From Vibrio sp. 10N.286.49.B1 (GTDB lineage: Bacteria; Pseudomonadota; Gammaproteobacteria; Enterobacterales; Vibrionaceae): a stretch of 64,000 nt of DNA. A program made the translations under genes and the position numbers. Of this stretch, positions 39,202 through 46,773 are shown piece after piece (within the stretch, counting starts at the first letter, position 1; each line of letters begins with the position of its first letter). Location of the stretch: contig NZ_MCUW01000010.1 in the NCBI RefSeq assembly GCF_002873335.1, positions 266,420 through 330,419 of the forward strand. Reading direction: 5' to 3'. The notes under the pieces are model-generated. The model was not told the DNA's origin, did not search any database, and saw nothing but the letters and a program-made list of their open reading frames with translations.

Positions 39202-40290
39202 TTAGACTTGATATCGCGCGAACTTTTCCCAATCGAATTCGACGCCAATACCGGGAGTATCAGGAGCAACAGCGCGGTGGTTGTCAACAACGAGTGGGCG
39301 TTTAGTGTATTCATCAATAGGGAAGCTATGCACTTCTAGCCATCCAGTATCAAAGGCGGATACTAAACTAACATGAAGCTCTTGCATGCCATGAGTACAC
39401 ACAGGGACACCATGTTTTGTGGCTAAATGAGCGGCTTGAAGCCACCCTGTGATACCGCCACAGTTAGACGCATCCGGTTGCACAAAACCAAGTTTCGCCT
39501 GATCCATCGCATAACCGAACTCATGGATAGTATGTAGGTTTTCACCCATAGCAAGTGGAATAGACGTGTTGTCTGCAATTTCGGCATAACCAAGATAGTT
39601 ATCTGGAATGGTCGGCTCTTCAAACCATGTGATGTTGTATTGTTCAACTGCCTTAGATAACGTGATTGCTTGCTCAACAGACAACGAGTAATTTGCATCA
39701 ATCATAAACGTGACGTCAGGGCCGATGAATTCACGCACAGCTTTGATTCGATCAATATCTTCTTGCATGTTTGCGCGACCGATCTTTATCTTGACGGCAT
39801 TAAAGCCATTTTCAAGATAGCCTTTAATGTTATTCAGTAATTTTTCTAGTGGAAACTGAAGATCGATGCCACCACAGTAAGATTGGCAAGTATGGTTTTT
39901 TCCACCGGCCATCTTCCAGAGAGGCTGGTTTTCACGTTTACCTTTTAAATCCCAAAGCGCAATATCTACGCAGGACATAACAAAGCTGGATATACCACCT
40001 CGGCCTACATAGTGAATATGCCATTCCATAAAGTCGTAGATTTCATCAATTTTTGAAGCATCTCTACCGATAATCGCGGGTTGAATATCGTATTCCAACA
40101 TCGCCTTTATAGAAAAGCCGCCTTTGCCGCCAGTGTACGTGTAGCCAGTCCCTTGACTGCCATCTTCAAGAGTGATTGTCGTTGTGATTAATTCAAAGTG
40201 GTCGTGATCGCCATGTTTAGCATCAGAGAGGACCTCTGCTAAAGGGATCTTAAACAATTTGGTTTCAATATTTTTAATTGCTGTATTCAT
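39202..40290 (-). CDS. Enolase-superfamily 3,6-anhydro-L-galactonate cycloisomerase
   Basis: The 362-residue protein belongs to the mandelate racemase/muconate-lactonizing group. The catalytic lysine pair lies in VKIKIGRA (Lys167, Lys169), metal ligands in [18 protein letters not shown] and MGENLHT, and the second catalytic base in CTHGMQELH (His300). In Vibrio AHG cycloisomerase, His300 and a lysine near 166 are the reported catalytic residues, which fits. The reaction is 3,6-anhydro-L-galactonate to 2-keto-3-deoxy-L-galactonate in the cytoplasm. It is the last gene of a minus-strand operon with KDPG aldolase (25-base gap) and KDG kinase. Context strongly supports the assignment, though a sugar-acid dehydratase remains possible. 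Confidence 0.88.
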   Translation of the reverse strand: MNTAIKNIETKLFKIPLAEVLSDAKHGDHDHFELITTTITLEDGSQGTGYTYTGGKGGFSIKAMLEYDIQPAIIGRDASKIDEIYDFMEWHIHYVGRGGISSFVMSCVDIALWDLKGKRENQPLWKMAGGKNHTCQSYCGGIDLQFPLEKLLNNIKGYLENGFNAVKIKIGRANMQEDIDRIKAVREFIGPDVTFMIDANYSLSVEQAITLSKAVEQYNITWFEEPTIPDNYLGYAEIADNTSIPLAMGENLHTIHEFGYAMDQAKLGFVQPDASNCGGITGWLQAAHLATKHGVPVCTHGMQELHVSLVSAFDTGWLEVHSFPIDEYTKRPLVVDNHRAVAPDTPGIGVEFDWEKFARYQV

Positions 40291-40315
40291 ATTGCTCTCT
40301 ATCTTCTATTTTCAC

Positions 40316-40942
40316 TTAAGCGACAGACTTAACAACTTCGCGAACCAATCGGCCAATCTCAGTCCAATTGCCATCGTTAACCAGTTTTTTATCAACCATC
40401 CACGTACCACCGCAAGCGAGAACGGCTGGTAATGAGAGGTACTCGTGAATATTCTCGGGATTAATGCCCCCGGTCGGCATTATTTTAATTTGTTGGTAAG
40501 GGCCGAGCAAAGATTTCAGCATATTCAAACCCCCAGATGCTTCTGCTGGAAAAAATTTTAACGTGGTAACACCGAGTTCAATAGCTTGTTCGACCAAAGA
40601 TGGGTTATTCACACCAGGAATGATATCAATGTCATGTCTTAAGCACGCATTGACCGTATTGGGGTTTAACCCTGGTGAAACAATGAAATCGGCCCCTGCA
40701 TCTTTAGCAGCAATCACTTGATTTTCGTTCAATATGGTGCCGGCACCAATCAACATGTCTGGATAAGCCTTGCGAAGCAGTCTGACCGCTTCTTCTGCGG
40801 CGTCTGAACGAAAGGTGATTTCCGCAACAGGTAACCCATTTGTGACAAGCTGTTCACCCAATGGCAAAATATCTTCTGCACTATCAATGGCGATAACGGG
40901 AATGACTTTATACTGAGCCAACTGTTTATTTAATAGAGACAT
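40316..40942 (-). CDS. eda: KDPG/KDPGal-type aldolase
   Basis: The 208-residue protein matches class I 2-keto-3-deoxy-6-phosphogluconate aldolases. It has the N-terminal VIPVIAIDSAEDILPLGEQL, the ITFRSDAAEEAVRLLRKAYP region with the conserved Glu, GAGTILNENQVIAA, the FIVSPGLNPNTV loop and the Schiff-base lysine in TLKFFPAEASGG. It splits 2-keto-3-deoxy-6-phosphogluconate into pyruvate and glyceraldehyde-3-phosphate, ending the AHG route. A galactonate-type (DgoA) specificity cannot be excluded. It lies 16 bases after the KDG kinase gene and has an RBS AAGGAA. No signal peptide, cytoplasmic. Confidence 0.9.
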   Translation of the reverse strand: MSLLNKQLAQYKVIPVIAIDSAEDILPLGEQLVTNGLPVAEITFRSDAAEEAVRLLRKAYPDMLIGAGTILNENQVIAAKDAGADFIVSPGLNPNTVNACLRHDIDIIPGVNNPSLVEQAIELGVTTLKFFPAEASGGLNMLKSLLGPYQQIKIMPTGGINPENIHEYLSLPAVLACGGTWMVDKKLVNDGNWTEIGRLVREVVKSVA

Positions 40943-40958
40943 AATAATTCCTTAGCGT

Positions 40959-41921
40959 TTAGTTACCGACCATGCGAGATTTCACTTGAGCAAGTGTTGG
41001 CAGTGGAGAAACGGCGCCGTAACCTGTAATGGTGATAGAGGCGGTCGCATTCGCGTGAGCTAAACAGTCTTCTAAACTCAACCCATTGACATAATGGGTA
41101 CAAAAGGAGCCTGCAAAAGAGTCGCCTGCTGCAGTGGCATCTAGCGGCGTGACTTGATGCGGCTTGATGTGATGGCGAGTATGTTCATTTGCAACGGTGG
41201 CACCGTCGCCGCCTTGCTTAAGGACCACCACTTTAGCACCAAGCTTGAGGTAGTGATCGATAATGTCATCAGGTTGCTTAAGTCCGGTAAGTAGTTGAGC
41301 CTCATCAACACTTGGAAAGCAGATGTCGACGTTTGAAATGGTTTCTTCAATAATGGCTTTCGCGCGTTTAAGCGACCAAAGCTTAAGGCGTAAGTTAGTA
41401 TCGAAAGAAACTAAGGTATTATTACTATTCGCAATATCGATAGCACTGAATACAGCATCACAACTTGTCGCACTGATTGCTTGTGTGATGGCTGTGGTAT
41501 GTAACAACTTAGCATGGCGGATTGCGTCAACTGGCAAGCGAGCAGGGGTAATAAGTGATGCTGCAGAGTTTTTTCTCATAAAAGAAAAATGATGTCCATC
41601 TTGATCATGGGTAATAAAGTAAACACCAGTATGGGCATCTTGGTTGGAGACGACCTGTGCCGCACATACTTGTTCTTGTTGCCACAAATCTAAAAAACGT
41701 TTGCCGAATTCATCATCTCCGACATGGGTCAACATACCAACATCGGCGCCTTGTCTTGCTGCTGCGATAGCAAAGTTAGAGGCATCGCCACCAAACCCAC
41801 TTAAAAAGTCACCACTGCCACTATTTTCTTTTGTTAGTTGGCTAAACTCAAACATTGGTTCACCAAAGCTTAAGATTTTAGGATATTTTGGACTAATATC
41901 ATTCATTTTAGTACTCGTCAT
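40959..41921 (-). CDS. kdgK: 2-keto-3-deoxygluconate kinase (PfkB family)
   Basis: The 320-residue protein is a ribokinase-fold (PfkB) sugar kinase. Motifs seen are the N-terminal glycine-rich SGFGGDASNFAIAAARQGAD, the KDG-kinase-type SFDTNLRLKLW and the C-terminal PfkB signature DATAAGDSFAGSFC with the catalytic Asp. It phosphorylates 2-keto-3-deoxy-D-gluconate to KDPG, the substrate of the aldolase encoded next. It is the first gene of the minus-strand operon. Either ATG 41921 or the internal ATG six codons later (MNDISPK) could be the start; neither has a strong RBS. Confidence 0.88.
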   Translation of the reverse strand: MTSTKMNDISPKYPKILSFGEPMFEFSQLTKENSGSGDFLSGFGGDASNFAIAAARQGADVGMLTHVGDDEFGKRFLDLWQQEQVCAAQVVSNQDAHTGVYFITHDQDGHHFSFMRKNSAASLITPARLPVDAIRHAKLLHTTAITQAISATSCDAVFSAIDIANSNNTLVSFDTNLRLKLWSLKRAKAIIEETISNVDICFPSVDEAQLLTGLKQPDDIIDHYLKLGAKVVVLKQGGDGATVANEHTRHHIKPHQVTPLDATAAGDSFAGSFCTHYVNGLSLEDCLAHANATASITITGYGAVSPLPTLAQVKSRMVGN

Positions 41922-42274
41922 TTGATTTTAGGTTGAAGATAAAAGGTAAGTACCTATATCCACTAAAATTGGTTGAACTTAATTCTACTTTAAACGTGCA
42001 GGCCTCCGTGGTCAACCAATTGATCTGGTGATTTAATGTCTGAGTTCACACTTTTGTTATTTGTGTGAAATCAGACTTGTATCCTTTATTGTCGGGGCTT
42101 TGCTTGATTATTTATATTATCAATCTACTTGAAAACGTTAACTGTATCACTTGTTTACAATGTAATTGGTTGTCCAATGGCTTGTATTGGTTGCGCGTTT
42201 GTGTCTATAATTGATTAAACACGGCATGGGTTAGCCGATTTTTAACGCAATGGTCAATCAATCGGGCTTGGAAT
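41922..42274. promoter_or_regulatory. Divergent promoter region of the AHG catabolic operons, operator-rich
   Basis: Contains AATTGGTTGAACTT (41967-41980), GTGGTCAACCAATT (42008-42021), the near-perfect palindrome AATTGGTTGTCCAATG (42164-42179), TATTGGTTGCGC (42185-42196) and CAATGGTCAATCAATC (42249-42264). Five operator-like sites in 350 bases between the kdgK and UxuB-like genes make this the densest cluster in the window. Confidence 0.65.
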
Positions 42275-43741
42275 ATGACATCAACAGACAGAATTTTGGA
42301 CGCTAAATACTCGTCACAAACAGATTATGATAGAGCAGCACTACAAACGGATATTGTGCACCTTGGTTTTGGAGCATTCCATCGAGGTCATCAGGCGGTT
42401 TATAACGACCTTACAAACCAAGCAACAGGTAAGTTGTGGGGGATTTGTGAAATTAACCTATTTGGTCCAGAGGACCTAATTCGCAATCTTCAACAGCAAA
42501 ATGGGCAGTTTACGGTTATTGAGAAGTCTGCAAGCGATACCCATAGCCGGTTGATTAGAACGATCTCGGAGTCAATTCATACTCCTGTTGATGGTATTGA
42601 ACGAGCGATAGCAAAAATGACTGAAGCTCAGATCAAAATCGTGTCTTTGACGATAACAGAAAAAGGGTACTGCACCGATCCTCAATCTGGCCGCTTGGAT
42701 TTGAGCAACGAATTGATTCAGCATGACTTAGCCAATCCACGCTCACCGATATCTGCAATTGGTTGTGTTACCGAAGCATTACGTCAGCGTCGTAACCTCG
42801 GATTAACACCATTCAGTGTGCTGTCGTGTGACAACATTCCAGAGAATGGCTTACTGACAAAAGATGCGGTGCTGTCGTTTGCAAAAGCTCTGGATCCGTT
42901 GCTCGCTCACTGGATCGAAGAGCATGTGACTTTCCCTAGCACAATGGTTGACCGAATTGTGCCAGCGATGACTGAAGATCAATTTGATGTCATTGAACAG
43001 GAAACCGGTTATAGAGATCCATGTGGCATTGTGTGTGAAGATTTCAGGCAGTGGGTCGTTGAAGATAACTTTGTCGCTGGTCGTCCTGACTGGGACCTTG
43101 CTGGTGCCATGTTTGTTGGTGATGTTTTGCCTTATGAAGAGATGAAGCTTCGAATGCTAAACGGCAGCCACTCATTCCTTGCCTATAACGGTAGCTTAGT
43201 TGGACATGAGTATATTTATCAATGTATGCAAGATGTGGCGTTGAAAAAAGCGACGCTTCGTTTGATGACTCAAGAGCAAGCTAAATCGCTACAGGAAGGA
43301 CTTGAAGTCAACCTTGAAAATTACGCGAGCCTTCTGATTCATCGTTTTAGTAATACCAATATAAAACACAAAACGGGTCAAATTGCGATGGATGGCTCTC
43401 AAAAGCTACCTCAGCGCTCAATTGACCCATTTATGACACTGCAGCGTCGCGGTGTCGAGAGTGTTTGTTTACCGGTTGCTATCGCTGGGTGGATGCATTA
43501 CACCCTCAACCAAGTGGCCAACGGTGACACAATTTTTGACCCACTTGAGCCCATCTACAAAGAGATCGCTTTAGCCGATGTCACTTCTGTAGAAAAGGCT
43601 AATGCATTGCTTTCAATTGAAAAAATCTTCGGTACACATAAGTTAGATAACCCAGAATTTTACAATCAAGTGATTGCGGCGTTTACGTCTATCGAATCTA
43701 AAGGAATCAGTGCCGTCATTGATTCTATTGCCAAGAATTAA
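42275..43741 (+). CDS. UxuB-like mannitol-dehydrogenase-family oxidoreductase
   Basis: The 488-residue protein aligns over its full length with D-mannonate oxidoreductase (fructuronate reductase) UxuB. Shared features are the NAD-binding start IVHLGFGAFHRGHQAVY, SLTITEKGYC, the VMSCDN-type SVLSCDNIPENG, TMVDRIVPAMTEDQ and the catalytic lysine region MKLRMLNGSHSFLAY. It is cytoplasmic. UxuB interconverts a C5 keto and hydroxy sugar acid; in the AHG pathway proposed for agar degraders, 2,5-diketo-3-deoxy-L-galactonate must be reduced at C5 to 2-keto-3-deoxy-D-gluconate, and this enzyme fits that step. Fructuronate reduction is the alternative. First gene of the plus-strand operon; the LgoD-like gene follows after 11 bases. 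Confidence 0.85.
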   Translation: MTSTDRILDAKYSSQTDYDRAALQTDIVHLGFGAFHRGHQAVYNDLTNQATGKLWGICEINLFGPEDLIRNLQQQNGQFTVIEKSASDTHSRLIRTISESIHTPVDGIERAIAKMTEAQIKIVSLTITEKGYCTDPQSGRLDLSNELIQHDLANPRSPISAIGCVTEALRQRRNLGLTPFSVLSCDNIPENGLLTKDAVLSFAKALDPLLAHWIEEHVTFPSTMVDRIVPAMTEDQFDVIEQETGYRDPCGIVCEDFRQWVVEDNFVAGRPDWDLAGAMFVGDVLPYEEMKLRMLNGSHSFLAYNGSLVGHEYIYQCMQDVALKKATLRLMTQEQAKSLQEGLEVNLENYASLLIHRFSNTNIKHKTGQIAMDGSQKLPQRSIDPFMTLQRRGVESVCLPVAIAGWMHYTLNQVANGDTIFDPLEPIYKEIALADVTSVEKANALLSIEKIFGTHKLDNPEFYNQVIAAFTSIESKGISAVIDSIAKN

Positions 43742-43752
43742 GGAAACCAACT

Positions 43753-44769
43753 ATGAAAACACTCATTTGCCATGAGCCAAACAGCATTGAATATATTGAA
43801 CGTGATATTCCATCAATTCTAGATAACCAAGTACTGCTTAAAATTAATTCTGTCGGTATTTGTGGAACGGATATCCATGCTTATGCTGGTAGGCAGCCTT
43901 TTTTCTCATACCCACGAGTATTGGGGCATGAAATTTGCGGAACCGCTGAAAAAATAGGTGAAGCCTGTCAGTCTGCTATGACAGGTAAGCGATATTCAGT
44001 GATCCCTTGTGTACCTTGTGGAAGGTGCTCTGCATGTCATGAGAATAAAACAAATTGCTGTGAGAACGTGTCACTTTACGGCGTTCATCGCGACGGTGGT
44101 TTTTCTGAATACTTGGCAGTTTATGAAGATAATTTAGTTGAGTTACCAGAGAATGTCAGCAACTCCGAAGGCGCCCTTGTTGAGTGTTTTGCGATCAGTG
44201 CCCATGCGGTACGTCGTGCAGACATCAACGCTCGCAATAATGTTGTCGTCGTTGGCGCAGGTCCAATTGGTTTGGCGGCAGCCGCGATTGCAAAAGCGGA
44301 AGGGGCTAACGTGGTCGTGGTTGATGTTGATGCGGGACGACGTGAACAAGTAGCTACAAAGCTCGGTGTTAAAGCTCTAAACCCATTGCTTGATGATTAC
44401 GTTAGTAATCTAAAGAAAGCGTTTGGCGGAGAACTTGCGTGTGTATTGATGGATGCGACTGGTAATAAAGGTTCTATGTCTCGAAGTGTTGATTTGATTC
44501 GTCATGGCGGAAAAATTGTTTTCATCGGCCTTTATATCGGTGACTTGGTTTTAGATGATCCAACATTCCACAAAAAAGAAACCACACTATTGAGTAGCCG
44601 AAATGCAACTCGTATCGATTTTGAGCGTGTCATTGAATTAATGGCTTCGGGTGCGATTTCTCAAGATATTATGAAAAACCAAGATTATGACTTCTACACT
44701 TTTGGCAATAGTTACAAACAGGATGTCGTAGAAAATAAAGAGTTAGTCAAAGGCGTGATCAATTTTTAA
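43753..44769 (+). CDS. lgoD: LgoD-like zinc-dependent L-galactonate/2-keto-3-deoxy-L-galactonate 5-dehydrogenase
   Basis: The 338-residue protein is a medium-chain zinc alcohol dehydrogenase, very close to E. coli LgoD (YjjN, L-galactonate 5-dehydrogenase). It shares VGICGTDIHA, QPFFSYPRVLGHEICG, the structural-zinc cysteines CGRCSACHENKTNCC, VGAGPIGLAAAAIAKAEGA (NAD site), HKKETT and the C-terminal ELVKGVINF. In the proposed AHG pathway the C5 hydroxyl of 2-keto-3-deoxy-L-galactonate is oxidised to the 2,5-diketo acid, which the UxuB-like enzyme would then reduce. The gene pair thus forms a C5-epimerising oxidation/reduction module. RBS AAGGA lies before ATG 43753; the next gene starts 11 bases after its stop. 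Confidence 0.9.
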   Translation: MKTLICHEPNSIEYIERDIPSILDNQVLLKINSVGICGTDIHAYAGRQPFFSYPRVLGHEICGTAEKIGEACQSAMTGKRYSVIPCVPCGRCSACHENKTNCCENVSLYGVHRDGGFSEYLAVYEDNLVELPENVSNSEGALVECFAISAHAVRRADINARNNVVVVGAGPIGLAAAAIAKAEGANVVVVDVDAGRREQVATKLGVKALNPLLDDYVSNLKKAFGGELACVLMDATGNKGSMSRSVDLIRHGGKIVFIGLYIGDLVLDDPTFHKKETTLLSSRNATRIDFERVIELMASGAISQDIMKNQDYDFYTFGNSYKQDVVENKELVKGVINF

Positions 44770-44780
44770 GAGGAAGTGGT

Positions 44781-45788
44781 ATGTCAACGGTTAATGTAAA
44801 TTCAGAAGAACTCAAATCGCTTGCTCTTAATAAATTACTAGGCGCAGGATTGGATGATAAAACAGCAAAAGAAGTAACCGATGTGTTGGTCCATGCTGAT
44901 ATTACCGGTGTTCATTCGCATGGTGTGATGCGTGTCGAGCATTATTGTCAACGACTTGAGGCTGGTGGTCTAAATCCTAACGCGAACTTTACCATCGAAC
45001 AGGTATCACCATCTGTAGCAATTTTAGATTCAGATGACGGAATGGGTCATTCGGGGCTGATTGCCGCAACGAATCACGGTATTGAACTTGCGAAAGAAAC
45101 CGGCCTTGGTTTTGTAAGCGTGAAAAACACGTCACACTGTGGTGCACTTTCTTACTTTATGGAGCAAGCAACGAGCCAAGGAATGATTGCGATCGCAATG
45201 ACGCAAACGGACACCTGTGTTGCACCTCATGGTGGTGCTGAACGCTTTTTAGGGACTAACCCGATTGCGTTCGGCTTTCCTGTTGAAGGTGGTACACCGA
45301 TGATCGTAGACATGGCGACCAGTGCAACAGCATTTGGTAAATTACTGCATGCCAAAGAGACCAACCAGTCAATTGATGAAGGCTTGGCAATCGATGTTGA
45401 GGGTAACATCACGACCGATCCTCATAAGGTTGAGAATTTATTGACGTTCGGTGGTCACAAAGGCTCTGGTATTGCGTTAGCAATTGACGCGTTGACTGGT
45501 GTATTGATGGGTGCAAACTTCAGCAACCACGTTGTTCGTATGTATGGTGATTACGACAAGTTGCGTAAATTGGCGAGTTTGGTTATTGTGATTAACCCTG
45601 AAAAATTAGGCAATGCTTTATTTGCCGTGACGATGGCGGCGATGGTGTCAGAATTACGTTCAGTTGCGCCAGTGCCTGGCACTGAGAAAGTATTGGCTCC
45701 CAACGATCCACAAGTGGCATATAAAGCAAAATGTGAAGTGGAAGGTATTCCTGTCGCGAAAGGTGTCTATGCGTATTTAACGAGTTAA
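44781..45788 (+). CDS. LDH2/malate-dehydrogenase-family (AllD-like) oxidoreductase, copy 1
   Basis: The 335-residue protein belongs to the ldh_2 family (ureidoglycolate dehydrogenase AllD, YiaK, malate/sulfolactate dehydrogenases). Visible motifs are DITGVHSHGVMRVEHYCQRL, VKNTSHCGALSYFMEQA with the catalytic His, TNPIAFGFPVEGG, IVDMATSATAFGKLLHA and GGHKGSGIALAIDALTGVLMG. It is cytoplasmic, NAD(P)-dependent and would act on a 2-keto acid or its hydroxy form. Placed directly after lgoD, it may reduce or oxidise an intermediate of AHG or galactose breakdown; the substrate is unknown. A close paralogue is at 54313-55320. Terminator follows. Confidence 0.85.
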   Translation: MSTVNVNSEELKSLALNKLLGAGLDDKTAKEVTDVLVHADITGVHSHGVMRVEHYCQRLEAGGLNPNANFTIEQVSPSVAILDSDDGMGHSGLIAATNHGIELAKETGLGFVSVKNTSHCGALSYFMEQATSQGMIAIAMTQTDTCVAPHGGAERFLGTNPIAFGFPVEGGTPMIVDMATSATAFGKLLHAKETNQSIDEGLAIDVEGNITTDPHKVENLLTFGGHKGSGIALAIDALTGVLMGANFSNHVVRMYGDYDKLRKLASLVIVINPEKLGNALFAVTMAAMVSELRSVAPVPGTEKVLAPNDPQVAYKAKCEVEGIPVAKGVYAYLTS

Positions 45789-45830
45789 GTGCGTATTTAA
45801 AGTTCAAGCCGCTTTAATAATTTACCAAAC

Positions 45831-45871
45831 AAAACCGCCCTTTGATTTGATAGTCTCATAGTGCGGTTTTT
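45831..45871 (+). terminator. Terminator after AHG operon, shared with IclR gene
   Basis: AAAACCGC (45831-45838) pairs with GCGGTTTT (45863-45870) across a 24-base loop, followed by T residues. It lies between two convergent genes and may act on both. Confidence 0.65.
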
Positions 45872-45912
45872 CTTGTATGTTTACCGAGCAATAAAAATGA
45901 CCACTCCCGCGG

Positions 45913-46680
45913 CTAGCCATTATTTATTTCTAGTGAAATTTGTTTCGCCGTTTGTATCATTGCTTGTTTTAATTGTTCACTAGGTGCTGTTTTTGTCTGA
46001 GTTGGTAGCATCGGTATCGTGAGTGACGCGACGATTTGCCCATCTGGTTTGCCGATTAATGTAGAAATTTCTGTGATACCAGGCAAAAATGATGATTCGG
46101 CGACAGCGTATTGATCCTTTTTAGTTTGATCTAAAATTAAGTAGAGGGCACTTTTTTCTTCATTTTTTAGCTCGTTAAAATGGTCATCTCGTTCTAGAAT
46201 CATCGCTTGGACAGTGGGTTTACTGTTTGCGAGTAGTATTTGACCTGCGGCAGAGCGAGAAGGCGCTGACAGTACGCCTTCCGCGACGGCGAGAGTGATA
46301 GGGCCATGGTTGTTGGCATTAACTATGACCATGGATTGGCTTTGGTACAGCATGGAAAGGTAACAAGATTGACCGCAGTTGAAGGCTAAATCCTCCATCA
46401 GCGGGAGCGCATGTCTTCTTATTCTATCTAATGGTGAAATACGTCTTGAGAGAGTATAGAGCTTGAGTGACATCACGTATTTAGCTGACTCAGAGTTGCG
46501 GTACAGGTAACCGCGGGACTCGAGTCCTATCAATACGCGATAGATTTCATTGCTGCTTCGTTCGAGCGCCAAGGCAATTTCAGCTTGAGAAAGAGGGGCT
46601 TCTTGCGTGGCGAGAAATTCAAGGATATCCAATCCTTTATCTAAGGCTGGAACCGCATATTTGTTCGTCATTGGTTTCAC
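45913..46680 (-). CDS. IclR-family transcriptional regulator
   Basis: The 255-residue protein has the IclR layout: N-terminal winged helix-turn-helix (ALDKGLDILEFLATQEAPLS, AEIALALERSSNEIYRVLIG, RGYLYRN) and a C-terminal effector domain (YLSMLYQSQSMVIVNANNHG, APSRSAAGQILLA, SSFLPGITEISTLI). KdgR, the sensor of 2-keto-3-deoxygluconate, belongs to this family, so a KDG-type ligand is plausible. It is the only transcription factor in the window and lies in the middle of the catabolic block. The start is either GTG 46680 or ATG 46671 (three codons later); neither has a strong RBS. Whether it binds the ATTGGTTnnCCAAT palindrome is open. Confidence 0.88.
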   Translation of the reverse strand: MKPMTNKYAVPALDKGLDILEFLATQEAPLSQAEIALALERSSNEIYRVLIGLESRGYLYRNSESAKYVMSLKLYTLSRRISPLDRIRRHALPLMEDLAFNCGQSCYLSMLYQSQSMVIVNANNHGPITLAVAEGVLSAPSRSAAGQILLANSKPTVQAMILERDDHFNELKNEEKSALYLILDQTKKDQYAVAESSFLPGITEISTLIGKPDGQIVASLTIPMLPTQTKTAPSEQLKQAMIQTAKQISLEINNG

Positions 46681-46773
46681 TTTATCTGGTTAATTTTGCA
46701 TGATGTACTTTACTGTATTTCCGTAAAAAAGAGGAGATAGAAAGCTCCTCATTGGTATTTTAGTTGTTGATGT

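Noticed and set aside
42275..43741. UxuB-like enzyme as mannitol 2-dehydrogenase
   Set aside because: The full-length resemblance is to UxuB, and the hexonate-type context (LgoD, KDG kinase) does not suit mannitol.
45831..45871. Possible riboswitch or attenuator because of the long loop
   Set aside because: The position between two convergent genes fits a bidirectional terminator; no upstream leader structure was seen.
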